64,000 nt of DNA, from positions 1-64,000 of the forward strand of contig NZ_CYGY02000015.1 in NCBI RefSeq assembly GCF_900007165.1, in the 5' to 3' direction. Under the pieces are notes generated by a model. That model worked only from the letters and a program-made list of their open reading frames with translations. It searched no databases and had not been told where the DNA came from. Positions 19,219 through 29,248 of this stretch are shown piece by piece. This stretch comes from Paraburkholderia piptadeniae. Lineage in GTDB: Bacteria; Pseudomonadota; Gammaproteobacteria; Burkholderiales; Burkholderiaceae. The position numbers and the translations under genes are program-made. Position 1 is the stretch's first letter. Every line of letters starts with the position of its first letter.

Positions 19219-19398
19219 AGCGCAGTTGTGTTGTGACTCGCGTATTCACCTTTCCTTTCTGGCGACTTTCTATAAGGAATCGGGTGAATTGTTAATTCTT
19301 CTTTGCGAACATTTCACAATACTTTCTTGATTCGACGTCAGACTCTGCTCTCTTCTCTTGCACGCATAGAAGAGCTGAACACAGCAGCGCAAGCTTGA

Positions 19399-19431
19399 CC
19401 CCGGCATCGTCCGCGATACCGGGGCTTTTTT
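19399..19431 (+). terminator. Rho-independent terminator
   Basis: CCCCGG-C-ATCG, a TCCG loop and CGAT-A-CCGGGG form a 10-bp stem with one mismatch, followed directly by CTTTTTT. It is 180 bases past the racemase stop. The distance leaves room for a small RNA ending here. Confidence 0.8.
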
Positions 19432-19460
19432 GTTGTCGATTGCTCGCGGACAGAACGGAC

Positions 19461-20429
19461 TCAGACGAGCGGCAGCGTCTGACGTTGCAGCACCGGCTTC
19501 ATGATCGGCGTAAGCGCGTCGAAGATGCGCTTGCCTTCCTCTTCATCGGTCAGGTTGCCGAGCAGCGAGCGAAAGCGCGGCTCTTCGACGCCCGACACGA
19601 TGTACTGCCAACGATACGCGTCGAGCATCGCCGCTTCGACGTCCACGGTTTCGGCGTGCATCAGCGTGCGGCCTACGTGCTCGCAGAAGTACCCGGCATC
19701 TTCTTTCGCCTGGATCTGCACGAGTCCATCGACGCCCGCCACCAGTGCGATCAGGTCGTCGACGGCGGCGTCGCGCTCGGGCTTGCCGAGCTTCGCGTCT
19801 TCACGCATCCATTCGAGTTCGTCGATGATCGCGTGCTGCGACTCTTCCTTCCAGTGATACATGAACACGTCCTTGAAGAGCGGCGACAGGCTGTCGTCGG
19901 CTTCGATGCTCTGGCGATAGTGCACCTGCGAGAAGATTTCGATGTGGCATGTCAGCGCGAGGATCGACCATGTCGATTTGCCGAGCACGAAGGAAGCGAC
20001 GTCATCGGCATCGAGCAGGAAGCGATAGCCGGCAGGCATGTCCGCGCCCGCGAGCAATTCCATGCGACGGAACAGCTCCTGATGCTTCAGTTCCTCGTCG
20101 GTGAGACGCACGATGGCTTCGAGCGCGATCTGGTCGCCTAGCGCGTGATCGCGTCCGAGTTCGAGCATCTTCGCACCGATGAAGCGTTCGACGAGCCTGA
20201 ACATATTGGCGTAAGTGCGTCCCTGCACCTGCGACCAGAAGCGGCGTTCGGCTTCGTTCAGGAACGGCAGGCGATAGACCTGGGACAGACCGTCCGGCAA
20301 GAACTTCTGAGTGGTATCGAGCGTGCGTCCGCGTATCACGTCGTTGTCGATGTCCCAGCGGATGCGCTTGGACACTTCGACGCATTTGGCGTAGCGATGA
20401 GAAGGCAGTGAATACTCTACAGCTTGCAT
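19461..20429 (-). CDS. Ferritin-like diiron protein, possible AurF-type oxygenase
   Basis: A 322-aa all-helical protein with the ligand pattern of a carboxylate-bridged diiron centre: E81 (LVERFIGAKMLE), E113 and H116 (DEELKHQELF), E164 (HIEIFSQVHY), then E196 and H199 (KEESQHAIID). The two ExxH motifs recall R2-like and AurF-like N-oxygenases. It probably uses O2 to oxidise a small molecule or acts as a redox protein; the substrate is unknown. AGGAG stands eight bases before the ATG. The gene lies downstream of, and on the same strand as, the hydrolase-LuxR regulator at 20780. Confidence 0.7.
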   Translation of the reverse strand: MQAVEYSLPSHRYAKCVEVSKRIRWDIDNDVIRGRTLDTTQKFLPDGLSQVYRLPFLNEAERRFWSQVQGRTYANMFRLVERFIGAKMLELGRDHALGDQIALEAIVRLTDEELKHQELFRRMELLAGADMPAGYRFLLDADDVASFVLGKSTWSILALTCHIEIFSQVHYRQSIEADDSLSPLFKDVFMYHWKEESQHAIIDELEWMREDAKLGKPERDAAVDDLIALVAGVDGLVQIQAKEDAGYFCEHVGRTLMHAETVDVEAAMLDAYRWQYIVSGVEEPRFRSLLGNLTDEEEGKRIFDALTPIMKPVLQRQTLPLV

Positions 20430-20779
20430 CTTCGAACTCCTGTCGGCCCCGGCGCTAAAGCTAAGGTTAAGTGGGCTGTGCTTGCGATGAGGCAGTTGCG
20501 GGATTGCAGTGGGGATGGCGCCGGAAACAAAACGACAAAAGAAGGCGCCGACTCAAAGCGCTGCGCCGCGGCCAGGTGTGTGATGCATGTCGTGACGTAT
20601 CGCTCAGGAACGCATTCTGTTGACGGGCGTCGCAACGGGCATGAGTCGCGCGTCCCGGTGTGGCGGATATGCACCGCAACAACGCGGAAAAAAGCCGGGA
20701 CAGGCGCCCCCGCTGGGTGCTCCGCTGTGTGCACCCGATGTGTGCCCCGATACGCGCCGCGCGAAGCGGCGCATGAGCG
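20430..20779. other. 350-base gap between LuxR-hybrid and diiron genes
   Basis: A hairpin GCGCCGC / GCGGCGC (stem 7 bp, loop GCGAA, 20754-20772) begins eight bases past the LuxR-hybrid stop and may end that transcript, although no T-run follows. The rest should carry the promoter and leader of the diiron gene. I see no operator palindrome in it, and the open frames here look like chance. Confidence 0.35.
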
Positions 20780-21865
20780 TCACGCAGCGGGCGCGTCGAA
20801 GCCCGCCTTGCGCGCCATCACGATCGCCTGCGCGCGGCTTTCCACTTCGAGCTTCGAGAAGATGCTCGTGATGTGATTGCGTACTGTCTTCTCGGAGAGA
20901 CCGAGCCGCGCGGCGATCTGCGCATTGTCGCGGCCGCCCGCAATCAGTTCGACGATCTCGCGCTCGCGCCGCGTGAGCGATGAAAACACCGGGTCGGCCG
21001 CGTTCACGGGCGGCAGGAACGCGCGCACTTCATCGCGCCAGCGCTGCCATGCGGGCTCGCAATCGAGCGTCAGATGATTGTCGCTTTCGAGCGGCACGAA
21101 GCGCGCGCCCGGAATCATGCTGGCAAGCAGGCGGCTTTCTTCGAACGGCACGCGTGCATCGCGCACGGCATGCATGACGAGCGTCGGACATCGCACGTGC
21201 GGCAGCAGGTCCACGACGTCGATGCTATTAAATACGCGCATGATGCGCGCAGCGTTTTGCGGGGTGGTCGAAATGCGTTCGAGTTCGTTGAACCAGCGAT
21301 GCTGCTCGGCGCTGCCGCCTGGAATGAACTGTGTCGTGAAGAACTGGCGAAACGCGGGATTGTGTTGACCCCAACCTATCTCGGCGAGCTTGATCAGCGT
21401 TTCGGCTTCGTCGCGCGACTGCTCCGTGCGCGAGCGGACGAGCCGTCCGCGTGCATAGCCGCCGTGCAGGATCAGATGCGACACGCGCGCGGGAAATGCA
21501 ACGGCATACGTAATCGCAATCGACGCGCCCTGTGAAATGCCGAGCAGCACGAAGCGATCGGCGCCGCTCGCATCGATGACGGAGACGAGATCGTGCTTCC
21601 ACGCATCGAACGAAATGTCCGCGACGTCGTGATCGGAAAGACCGCAGCCGCGCTGGTCGTAGCGGATCAACGTGTGTTCCCGGCACAGTTCCGCGATCAT
21701 GTGATGCCAGACGGGGCTGTCGAGATCGAATTCCAGATGGCTCAGCCAGTTTGCGGCCTTGACGATGGGTGGTCCCTTGCCTGTCGTCGCATACGCGATG
21801 CGCACGCCGTCGCGGGCCGTGCACAGCCGTATCTGTTGCCTGCAATGCGGGGCGGACGCGGGCAT
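20780..21865 (-). CDS. Alpha/beta-hydrolase–LuxR hybrid regulator
   Basis: A 361-aa fusion of an alpha/beta hydrolase (about 10-285) and a LuxR-type helix-turn-helix (about 295-355: LTRREREIVELIAGGRDNAQ then LGLSEKTVRNHITSIFSKL). The hydrolase part keeps a nucleophile elbow with S111 (LGISQGAS), an acid in HAVRDARVPFE and a His in ESDNHLTLD, so it may hydrolyse or bind an ester or lactone signal and report on it. The likely target is the diiron gene downstream on the same strand; that is inference from position. The N-terminus is Cys-rich (HCRQQIRLC). Confidence 0.85.
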   Translation of the reverse strand: MPASAPHCRQQIRLCTARDGVRIAYATTGKGPPIVKAANWLSHLEFDLDSPVWHHMIAELCREHTLIRYDQRGCGLSDHDVADISFDAWKHDLVSVIDASGADRFVLLGISQGASIAITYAVAFPARVSHLILHGGYARGRLVRSRTEQSRDEAETLIKLAEIGWGQHNPAFRQFFTTQFIPGGSAEQHRWFNELERISTTPQNAARIMRVFNSIDVVDLLPHVRCPTLVMHAVRDARVPFEESRLLASMIPGARFVPLESDNHLTLDCEPAWQRWRDEVRAFLPPVNAADPVFSSLTRREREIVELIAGGRDNAQIAARLGLSEKTVRNHITSIFSKLEVESRAQAIVMARKAGFDAPAA

Positions 21866-21944
21866 GGGCCTCCCGGCGGCGAATGACGAAAGCTTGCGAT
21901 CAATGCAACGCGTGCTTTCATTCAGCTTATACCGGCAGGGATTT

Positions 21945-21968
21945 TTTGCCGCATGAACATGCGGGCAA
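21945..21968. promoter_or_regulatory. Near-perfect inverted repeat upstream of the LuxR-hybrid gene
   Basis: TTTGCCGCATG, two bases, then CATGCGGGCAAA form an inverted repeat with one unmatched base. It lies 80-103 bases upstream of the LuxR-hybrid start and downstream of the AI-2E-type gene. The T-run is on the wrong side for a terminator of either flanking minus-strand gene, so an operator is more likely. Confidence 0.3.
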
Positions 21969-22059
21969 ACGACGCTTCATCGGCAGAAATACGTCGAACG
22001 TATGAAGCGCGTGATGCGATGCGAAGTCACATGAACGGACTGAACGAGGAGCGGCCCGT

Positions 22060-23958
22060 TCACGCGCCGATGCGGCCAGCCGACTTCACGACGAGCGGCG
22101 CGGCCATCGCGCAGGCGGCCTGCACGCATTGATTGACGAGATCGCCGAATGCGTTCGCGTTGTGCGTGCCGTTCAACACACCCACTTGATCGACGCGCTC
22201 CGATTGTCCGCCGATGCCGACGATCAGTTGCGCGCCGGGCGCGCGCTCGCGAATGCGCCGCAACAGATTGCGCAGATACGGGGGCGCTTCGGGCGCATCG
22301 AGTGTGACCACGCAGATAATCGTCGCGCCCTCGACGCCGAGCGTATCCGCGTGCCCGCGCCTGAAGTGCGCGTAATTCGTCAGCACGGGCGCGAAGCCGC
22401 GGCGCGTCAGCAATTGCAACGCGATGGCCGTCGTGACGTCGTCGAATGCGCCGCGGCCCGCCACGCACACGACGCGTTGCGCGGCGGCGTCTTCAGGCAG
22501 CACGGCGGGCAGCGCATCGAGCGCATTCGGATCGGGCTTGTGCTCGGGCAAGCCTTCGAACTGCTCGAGGTTTTCGACGATATCGATCAGCGTCTCGTTC
22601 ATCCGCGCGAGCTGCTCGGGCGCGAACACGCCGCGCAGCGCATCGTTGCGCGCGAGCCGCAAGCCTTCGCGCACAACGTCGTCGTAGTAGCGCGTGAGCG
22701 GCATTTCCTTCAGGAAGCGGTCGGCCTGCACGATCGCTTCGTGCGGATCGTCGGCGAGCAGCCGCTGATAGAAATTCTGCGCGGGTGTGAGCGCGGGCTG
22801 ATCGCCGAGCAGCACCGTCAGGAACTTCAGACGCTCCGCGTAGCGGCCTAGCGTGACCAGGCACAACGTGAGGGGCGTGGATAGCACGAGGCCAATGGGC
22901 CCCCACAGCCAGCTCCAGAAAATCGCCGCGACAACGACGGCAAGCGGCGAAAGTCCCGAACTGTGCCCATACAGCAGGGGCTCGACGATCTGGCCGGCAA
23001 TGACATCGACGGACACGAACAGCACGAAGGTCAACACCGCCATCGTCCATTGCGGCTGGATCGCGGCCGCGAGAATCACGGCGAGCAGTCCCGCGATCCA
23101 CGTGCCGATATACGGCACGAAACGCAACAGCGCCGTCAGCACGCCGAACAGCAGCGCGCCCGGCACGCCGATGATCGCAAGTCCGATCGCGATCGTCGCG
23201 CCCGCGCCGAGGTTCACGCCAAGTTGCGCAACGAAGTAGCGCGACAGACGGCTCGCGGCATCGTTGATCGCAGTGGTCGTGCGGTGCAGGTCGCGCGCGC
23301 CGAACAGGCGTATCAGCCGGTCGCGCAGATCTTCGCGTTGCAACAGGATGAAGATCGTCACGACGAGCACGATGAACATCGTCTCGAGCGGTCCGACGAC
23401 AGGAGAGAACACGCGCTGCGCAACTGCCAGCGGCGACGGAATGGGCTCGTGGACCTCGACGGGCAGCGGCGCCGCGACGGTGGGCTTCTGCGAGCGGCCC
23501 GGCTCGTGAGGCGGCGCGGGACGTTCGGGCGCGACGCGCGCAAGCGCGGAGGCGGCGCGCGTGAGGAGCGCATCGGCGCGTCCGACGGTTTTCTCCTGCA
23601 CGGTCTCGACCTTGCGCTCGATGGCCACCTGATATTGCGGCAGCGAACTCGCGAGTTGCGCAACCTGCGCGCCGATCAGCGTGCTGACGGCAAGCAGCGT
23701 GACGAGAGCCGTGAGCACCGCGACGAAGATCGACGGCAATTGTCCGAAATGAAACCGGCGCAGCAGGCCGACAAGCGGCGCGAGCAAGAAGCTCAGCAGC
23801 ACCGCGAGCGTGATGGGGATCAGCACCTCGCGCGCAAAGTACAGCCCGCATACGACGACCACGAACGTAACCACCGACGTGAGGCCATGCAGCCCGGGTG
23901 TTCCCGATGGATAGACCCGGTTGCCGGAAGGCCGTTGCGGAGTGAGGGGCAGTTTCAT
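22060..23958 (-). CDS. AI-2E family transporter with C-terminal soluble domain
   Basis: A 632-aa membrane protein. Residues about 25-400 form the AI-2E exporter/PerM-like membrane core (LIPITLAVLLSFLLAPLVGLL; GLAIIGVPGALLFGVLTALLRFVPYIGTWIAG; GPIGLVLSTPLTLCLV). A periplasmic or cytoplasmic insert at 110-190 is Pro/Glu-rich. Residues about 410-632 are a soluble tail with a repeated alternating beta-alpha pattern (RVVCVAGRGAFDDVTTAIAL; GATIICVVTLDAPEAPPYL; AQLIVGIGG), Rossmann- or B12-binding-like in look. Function in this group is untested; AI-2 export is only a family label. The start at 23958 is the first with TM homology after it. Confidence 0.85.
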   Translation of the reverse strand: MKLPLTPQRPSGNRVYPSGTPGLHGLTSVVTFVVVVCGLYFAREVLIPITLAVLLSFLLAPLVGLLRRFHFGQLPSIFVAVLTALVTLLAVSTLIGAQVAQLASSLPQYQVAIERKVETVQEKTVGRADALLTRAASALARVAPERPAPPHEPGRSQKPTVAAPLPVEVHEPIPSPLAVAQRVFSPVVGPLETMFIVLVVTIFILLQREDLRDRLIRLFGARDLHRTTTAINDAASRLSRYFVAQLGVNLGAGATIAIGLAIIGVPGALLFGVLTALLRFVPYIGTWIAGLLAVILAAAIQPQWTMAVLTFVLFVSVDVIAGQIVEPLLYGHSSGLSPLAVVVAAIFWSWLWGPIGLVLSTPLTLCLVTLGRYAERLKFLTVLLGDQPALTPAQNFYQRLLADDPHEAIVQADRFLKEMPLTRYYDDVVREGLRLARNDALRGVFAPEQLARMNETLIDIVENLEQFEGLPEHKPDPNALDALPAVLPEDAAAQRVVCVAGRGAFDDVTTAIALQLLTRRGFAPVLTNYAHFRRGHADTLGVEGATIICVVTLDAPEAPPYLRNLLRRIRERAPGAQLIVGIGGQSERVDQVGVLNGTHNANAFGDLVNQCVQAACAMAAPLVVKSAGRIGA

Positions 23959-24369
23959 GACGTCGTCGAAAGAGGGCGCGGCGCGCGGCTCGCAGCAGGT
24001 TTGTGCTGCGGGACAGCCTGGGTTCGCAAGGCGATGCGCGAGCGCGGTGTGCGGTACAGCTTCACCGTCCGCGCAATCGATGCGCGGCGGCAGCTTGCCT
24101 GGGCGTTGCCTGACACGGTTGTTCTCGGCATGTTCGTCTGTCGGCGGGTGGCGCGCGCCATTGGCGGGCCTGCAATCTAAAGCAAGAGGCAGGCCGGGCG
24201 GAAAAGTGCGTCTGGTGCGCATTCGCCGACTATTGCAGTTTATCAATTGCGCGGCGCGCTTTTGTCTGACGTAGCGAATTGTTGCGTCGGCATAATGCTG
24301 AAATTGGCCTGGTGAATTCGTGGTCCATCGATCCGCCATCGAGCCATTTACATAAGGAGTCGCATCGAA
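23959..24369. promoter_or_regulatory. Divergent region before the MocR gene
   Basis: This 411-base gap lies between the AI-2E-type gene (minus) and the MocR gene (plus). An AAGGAG ends about nine bases before the MocR ATG. Several AATTG-containing words occur at 24235-24320, but I cannot resolve a clean direct repeat of the kind MocR proteins bind. Confidence 0.3.
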
Positions 24370-25914
24370 ATGCGCCGCGCAACCGAAATCGACATCGCGC
24401 TGAACGCTCGGCCCGACGGCATGCCGCTGCAGCGCTGGCTGTACGGCGAACTGCGCGCGGCGATTCTGGACGGGCGGCTCGCACCGGGCGCGCGCCTGCC
24501 CGCGACCCGCGATCTGGCCACGCGCCATCGCGTGTCGCGCGGCACGGTGCTGGGCGTGTTCGCGCAACTCGCGGCCGAGGGTTATCTGTCGGGTGCCGTC
24601 GGACGCGGCAGTTTCGTCGCGAGCGAACTGCCCGATGTGCGACTCGAGTCCGCGCCGACGGCGGCTACGGCTACGGCGAGCACGCGGGCCGTTCGTCTTG
24701 CGTCGGACACACGCGCATCCGGTGATGTCGCCAGCAACGCAGGCATCGGTTTGTCCGCGCGCGGACGGCTGCTCGCGCGCAGCGCGTTTGCCGTCGAGGG
24801 ACGCTCGTTCCCGGCGCGCGCGTTTCGTCCGAGCCAGCCCGATCTGCAGTCGTTTCCATTCGCGCTGTGGGCGCGTGTCGCCGCGCGGCGCTCGCGCCAG
24901 TCGAACCGCTCGATGCTCGCGGACGGCGAGGCGCAAGGCTACGCACCGCTGCGCGAGGCGATTGCCGCGCACGTGCGCGTGACGCGCGGCATCTCGTGTT
25001 CGGCGGATCATGTCGCGATCGTCGGCAGCGTGCAGCAGGTGCTCGATCTGTCCGCGCGGCTATGGCTCGATCCCGGCGATACCGTGTGGATGGAAGACCC
25101 CGGCTATCCGGGCGCGCGTCTGCTGTTCGAAGCGGCGGGCGCGCGCATCGCCGCTGTGCCCGTCGATACGAGCGGCATCGATGTCGCGGCGGGCCGTCAG
25201 CTCGCGCCGCACGCACGGCTCGCGTACGTGACGGCGGGGCGGCAGGCGCCGCTCGGTCCCGCGCTTTCTTTGGAGCGGCGGCTCGCGCTGCTCGACTGGG
25301 CGCACGCGCATCGCGCGCTCGTCATCGAGGACGACTACGACAGCGAATATCGCTTCGAAGGACGTCCGCTTGCCGCGCTCAAGAGTCTCGACAACGCGGG
25401 CCATGTGATCTATTGCGGCACGTTCAGCAAGCTGCTGTTTCCCGCGCTGCGCATCGCGTATGCAGTGCTGCCCGAGCACCTCGTCGAGCCGTTCGTCGCG
25501 GCGCTGTCGCTGACGAGCCGTCATGTGCCGCTCGATCAGCAGGCGACGCTGCACGCGTTCATCGCCGAAGGGCACGCGGGCCGGCATGTGCGGCGCATGC
25601 GCGAGCTGTATGGCGAGCGTGCTGACGCGCTGCGCGAAGCGGCGCGCCGGCATTGGACGGGGCTGCTCGCATTGCCGCCCATCGTCGCGGGTCTCGATGC
25701 GCCCGCGTTTCTGCCAGCCGGCACGGACGATGCGCTCGCCGCCCGTCTTGCCGCCGAAGCAGGCATCGAGACGCGGCCGTTGTCGTCGTACTCGGTGCGG
25801 CGCGACGCGCCTGCGGGTCTCGTGCTGGGCTTCGCGGGCATCGGTGCGCAAGAGATCGACGCGGGCGCGAGAACGCTCGCGCGCGTGTTGCAGCGGATGC
25901 TGTATCGCACGTGA
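24370..25914 (+). CDS. MocR-type regulator (GntR HTH + aminotransferase domain)
   Basis: A 514-aa PLP-dependent regulator. The winged helix at about 20-80 (PATRDLATRHRVSRGTVLGVF) is GntR-type. The rest is a fold-type I aminotransferase domain with K354 in GTFSKLLFPALR as the likely PLP lysine and EDDYDSEYRFEG as the cofactor-ring Asp segment. MocR proteins usually control vitamin B6, GABA or amino-acid genes; none of these adjoin. The divergent gene is the AI-2E-type transporter, which is the most natural target by position. Confidence 0.9.
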   Translation: MRRATEIDIALNARPDGMPLQRWLYGELRAAILDGRLAPGARLPATRDLATRHRVSRGTVLGVFAQLAAEGYLSGAVGRGSFVASELPDVRLESAPTAATATASTRAVRLASDTRASGDVASNAGIGLSARGRLLARSAFAVEGRSFPARAFRPSQPDLQSFPFALWARVAARRSRQSNRSMLADGEAQGYAPLREAIAAHVRVTRGISCSADHVAIVGSVQQVLDLSARLWLDPGDTVWMEDPGYPGARLLFEAAGARIAAVPVDTSGIDVAAGRQLAPHARLAYVTAGRQAPLGPALSLERRLALLDWAHAHRALVIEDDYDSEYRFEGRPLAALKSLDNAGHVIYCGTFSKLLFPALRIAYAVLPEHLVEPFVAALSLTSRHVPLDQQATLHAFIAEGHAGRHVRRMRELYGERADALREAARRHWTGLLALPPIVAGLDAPAFLPAGTDDALAARLAAEAGIETRPLSSYSVRRDAPAGLVLGFAGIGAQEIDAGARTLARVLQRMLYRT

Positions 25915-25943
25915 AGCCCGAGCGCGAGCGCGCGCGTGCACGT

Positions 25944-26453
25944 TCAGGGCGGCAGCACGAGCGGTCCGCAATCCGAATCGGTGACGAACACGGCGAGCAG
26001 TTTCGCGGGCCGAGCAGGGTCCGGGTTCTCTGCGAACTCATGCAGTGTGCCGGGCGGCTCGAACCATGTCTGAGCGCTCTGATAGTCGATCGCAGGGCCA
26101 CCAGCAAGTTGCGAGCGCACCGTGCCTTCGATCACGAACGCCGTCACCGATCCAGGATGCCGATGTGCGGGCGTGAACGCGCGCGGCGGATAGTCGACGA
26201 TCACGGTCGTCACGGACTTGCCGGGCACATGGGCCAAAGGCTCGCACGACAGCGGACGCACGGTCGTCACGGGGCGGCGGGCCGCATCGGAAGAGGGCGA
26301 TGCGTCGCTCAGGAGCCGAGTGCTGCACATCGCAGCGAGCCATTGGACGGCGGGGCGCGTCGGCAGCGCGGCAAGGGGAGCGAGCGCGAGCAGTGACAGC
26401 GTGGCGAGCGTCCGCGCATGCCGCACGTCGGCGAGCCCGCGTGCGGCGTTCAT
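25944..26453 (-). CDS. Exported cupin-domain protein
   Basis: A 169-aa protein with an N-terminal hydrophobic stretch (LATLSLLALAPLAALP), probably a signal peptide, and a cupin fold with the metal-site motif TPAHRHPGSVTAFVIEG and the second motif GTLHEFAEN. The GxxHxH pattern is present (AHRH), so metal binding is plausible. Its ATG overlaps the stop of the upstream SDR gene by four bases (ATGA), so the two are translated from one message. Confidence 0.85.
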   Translation of the reverse strand: MNAARGLADVRHARTLATLSLLALAPLAALPTRPAVQWLAAMCSTRLLSDASPSSDAARRPVTTVRPLSCEPLAHVPGKSVTTVIVDYPPRAFTPAHRHPGSVTAFVIEGTVRSQLAGGPAIDYQSAQTWFEPPGTLHEFAENPDPARPAKLLAVFVTDSDCGPLVLPP

Positions 26454-27193
26454 CGCTCGACGCCCGCAAGCGGGCGCCGCCAGTTCGCCGACCAGCCGAG
26501 CTCGCGCCTCGCTTTCTCCGTCGACACGACGGGATTGTCTTCGGCGATGTTGAACGCGCCGCGTGCGCCGTGTTGCAAGGCGAGCAGCGCTGCGAACGCC
26601 GCTGCGTCGACGTGTAGCGGAGTCGCGCCGCGGGCGTCATCGAAGCCCGTGCCCGGGCCGTACAGTTGCCCATAGCGCAGCACCGCGCCGACGAGGGGCG
26701 CCTCCAGCACCTGCGTTTCGAGCGACTCGACGCCAAGCACGGTGACGAGTCGGCTGCCTTCCGAATGGGTATCGAGCGGCTGCGTTTCGTCGTAGGGCTG
26801 CGTGCCTTCGCGATAAGCCCACGCGATGCTCTGCGCGATGAACTGCGTGCTGCCCGCTGCCACCGCCGCCGCAAGCAGATTGCGCGTGCCTTCGTCGCGA
26901 ATCCGCGCGTTGCCTGCGAGCGCGCCTGCCATCTTCGAAGGTTCGAGCGCTGGTGGCAAGTCGGTCAGTTGATGGATCACGCACGCGGGCTCGATGCGCA
27001 TCAGCGCCTCGCCGAGCGCACGCGCATCGAACACGTCAACGACGACGGGTACGGCGCCCGCCCGTTCGAGCCGCGCCGCGCGTTCGGGACGGCGCGTGCT
27101 GCCGTAGACGGTATAGCCCGCGTCGACGAGCAACGGCACGAGCGCACTGCCGACGGCACCCGTCGCGCCCGCAAGAAAGACTTTCGTGTTCAT
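26450..27193 (-). CDS. NAD-dependent epimerase/dehydratase-like SDR
   Basis: A 247-aa extended-type SDR with the Rossmann glycine motif GATGAVGSALV near residue 9. The usual active-site YxxxK is not obvious: the region reads SIAWAYREGTQPYDE, so it may be an atypical NAD(P)-binding protein. The C-terminal part (FNIAEDNPVVSTEKARREL) matches epimerase-like proteins. It is co-transcribed with the exported cupin gene by a four-base overlap. A cluster of inverted half-sites at 27240-27277 lies just upstream. Confidence 0.82.
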   Translation of the reverse strand: MNTKVFLAGATGAVGSALVPLLVDAGYTVYGSTRRPERAARLERAGAVPVVVDVFDARALGEALMRIEPACVIHQLTDLPPALEPSKMAGALAGNARIRDEGTRNLLAAAVAAGSTQFIAQSIAWAYREGTQPYDETQPLDTHSEGSRLVTVLGVESLETQVLEAPLVGAVLRYGQLYGPGTGFDDARGATPLHVDAAAFAALLALQHGARGAFNIAEDNPVVSTEKARRELGWSANWRRPLAGVER

Positions 27194-27239
27194 CCGATGA
27201 TCTCCGTATAGGCCGGGCTTCGCAGCCCGTCACACGGAG

Positions 27240-27277
27240 ATTATCGATGATAATGGCCTGTAGAAAGAGCCATTATC
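27240..27277. promoter_or_regulatory. Clustered inverted half-sites upstream of the SDR/cupin operon
   Basis: ATTATC-GAT-GATAAT at 27240-27254 is a perfect palindrome. Its right half extends to GATAATGGC, which is repeated in reverse complement as GCCATTATC at 27269-27277 after an 11-base spacer. Three half-sites in 38 bases, 47 bases before the SDR start, look like an operator for a dimeric repressor. No regulator gene adjoins. Confidence 0.5.
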
Positions 27278-27356
27278 GACAGAATGATTGAGCCAATTTA
27301 GGCGCTATGCCACCAGGGAAATGCATCGGGCGGCCGCGTTTTTTGCGCGCGAGACT

Positions 27357-28136
27357 TCAGCCTTGATCGCCGCCGCCCACGGGCAGCACGGTGCCTGTGA
27401 TGTACGACGCTTCGTCGGATGCGAGAAAGAGAATGGCGCCAACCTGTTCGTCGATCGTTCCATAACGATGCATGAGGCTCGTCGCCTTCGTCTGGTCGAC
27501 GATGGCCTGATACCAGAGCGCTTCCTGCTCCGTCTGCTGGTCGGTGTTGCGCGGCACGCGCCGCACGGGTGCTTCCGTTCCGCCCGTCGCGACCGCGTTG
27601 ACACGAATGCCGTCGTCGGCATGCTCGAACGCGAGACTCGCCGTCAGCGCATTGACGCCGCCTTTCGATGCCGCATACGGCACGCGATAGATGCTGCGCG
27701 TTGCAATCGACGAGACGTTGACGATTGCCCCACGCTTGCGCTCGATCATCGAAGGCAGCACTGCGCGGCAGCACCAGAGCGTCGGAAAGAGCGAGCGCCG
27801 CACTTCGGCTTCGATCTGCGCTTCCTCGTATTCCTGATACGGCTTCGCCCAGATCGTTCCGCCGACGTTGTTGATCAGCACGTCGATGCGGCCGAACGCG
27901 TCGAGCGCCGCGCCGGCCAGCTTGCATGCGCCCGCATACGTTTCCAGATCGGCGATGACGGTGATGCAGCGCGCGCCCGGCGCCGAGATTTCGGACGCCA
28001 CGTCATGCACGAAATCCGAGCGGTCGCACAGCACGAGCGTTGCGCCCTGGCTTGCCGCCGCGATGGCGACGCCGCGCCCGATACCTTGCGCCGCGCCCGT
28101 CACGACGACGATTTTTCCTTCGAAGCGTTGGTTCAT
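27357..28136 (-). CDS. benD: BenD, benzoate cis-diol dehydrogenase (SDR)
   Basis: A 259-aa classical SDR that oxidises the benzoate 1,2-dihydrodiol to catechol with loss of CO2, using NAD. It has TGAAQGIGRGVAIAA at the cofactor site, NNVGG in place of NNAG, catalytic Ser in VNVSSIATRS and Y-x-x-x-K in PYAASKGG. The start at 28136 follows the benC stop by five bases. It is the last gene of the benABCD operon. Confidence 0.93.
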   Translation of the reverse strand: MNQRFEGKIVVVTGAAQGIGRGVAIAAASQGATLVLCDRSDFVHDVASEISAPGARCITVIADLETYAGACKLAGAALDAFGRIDVLINNVGGTIWAKPYQEYEEAQIEAEVRRSLFPTLWCCRAVLPSMIERKRGAIVNVSSIATRSIYRVPYAASKGGVNALTASLAFEHADDGIRVNAVATGGTEAPVRRVPRNTDQQTEQEALWYQAIVDQTKATSLMHRYGTIDEQVGAILFLASDEASYITGTVLPVGGGDQG

Positions 28137-28141
28137 GATCT

Positions 28142-29248
<1,107 letters not shown>

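Noticed and set aside
20417-20734. 105-codon minus frame between the LuxR-hybrid and diiron genes
   Set aside because: It overlaps the start region of the diiron gene, and has no family resemblance or good start site.
23959-25011. Upstream extension of the AI-2E-type frame on the minus strand
   Set aside because: It overlaps the 5' half of the MocR gene and has no homology; the membrane protein begins at 23958.
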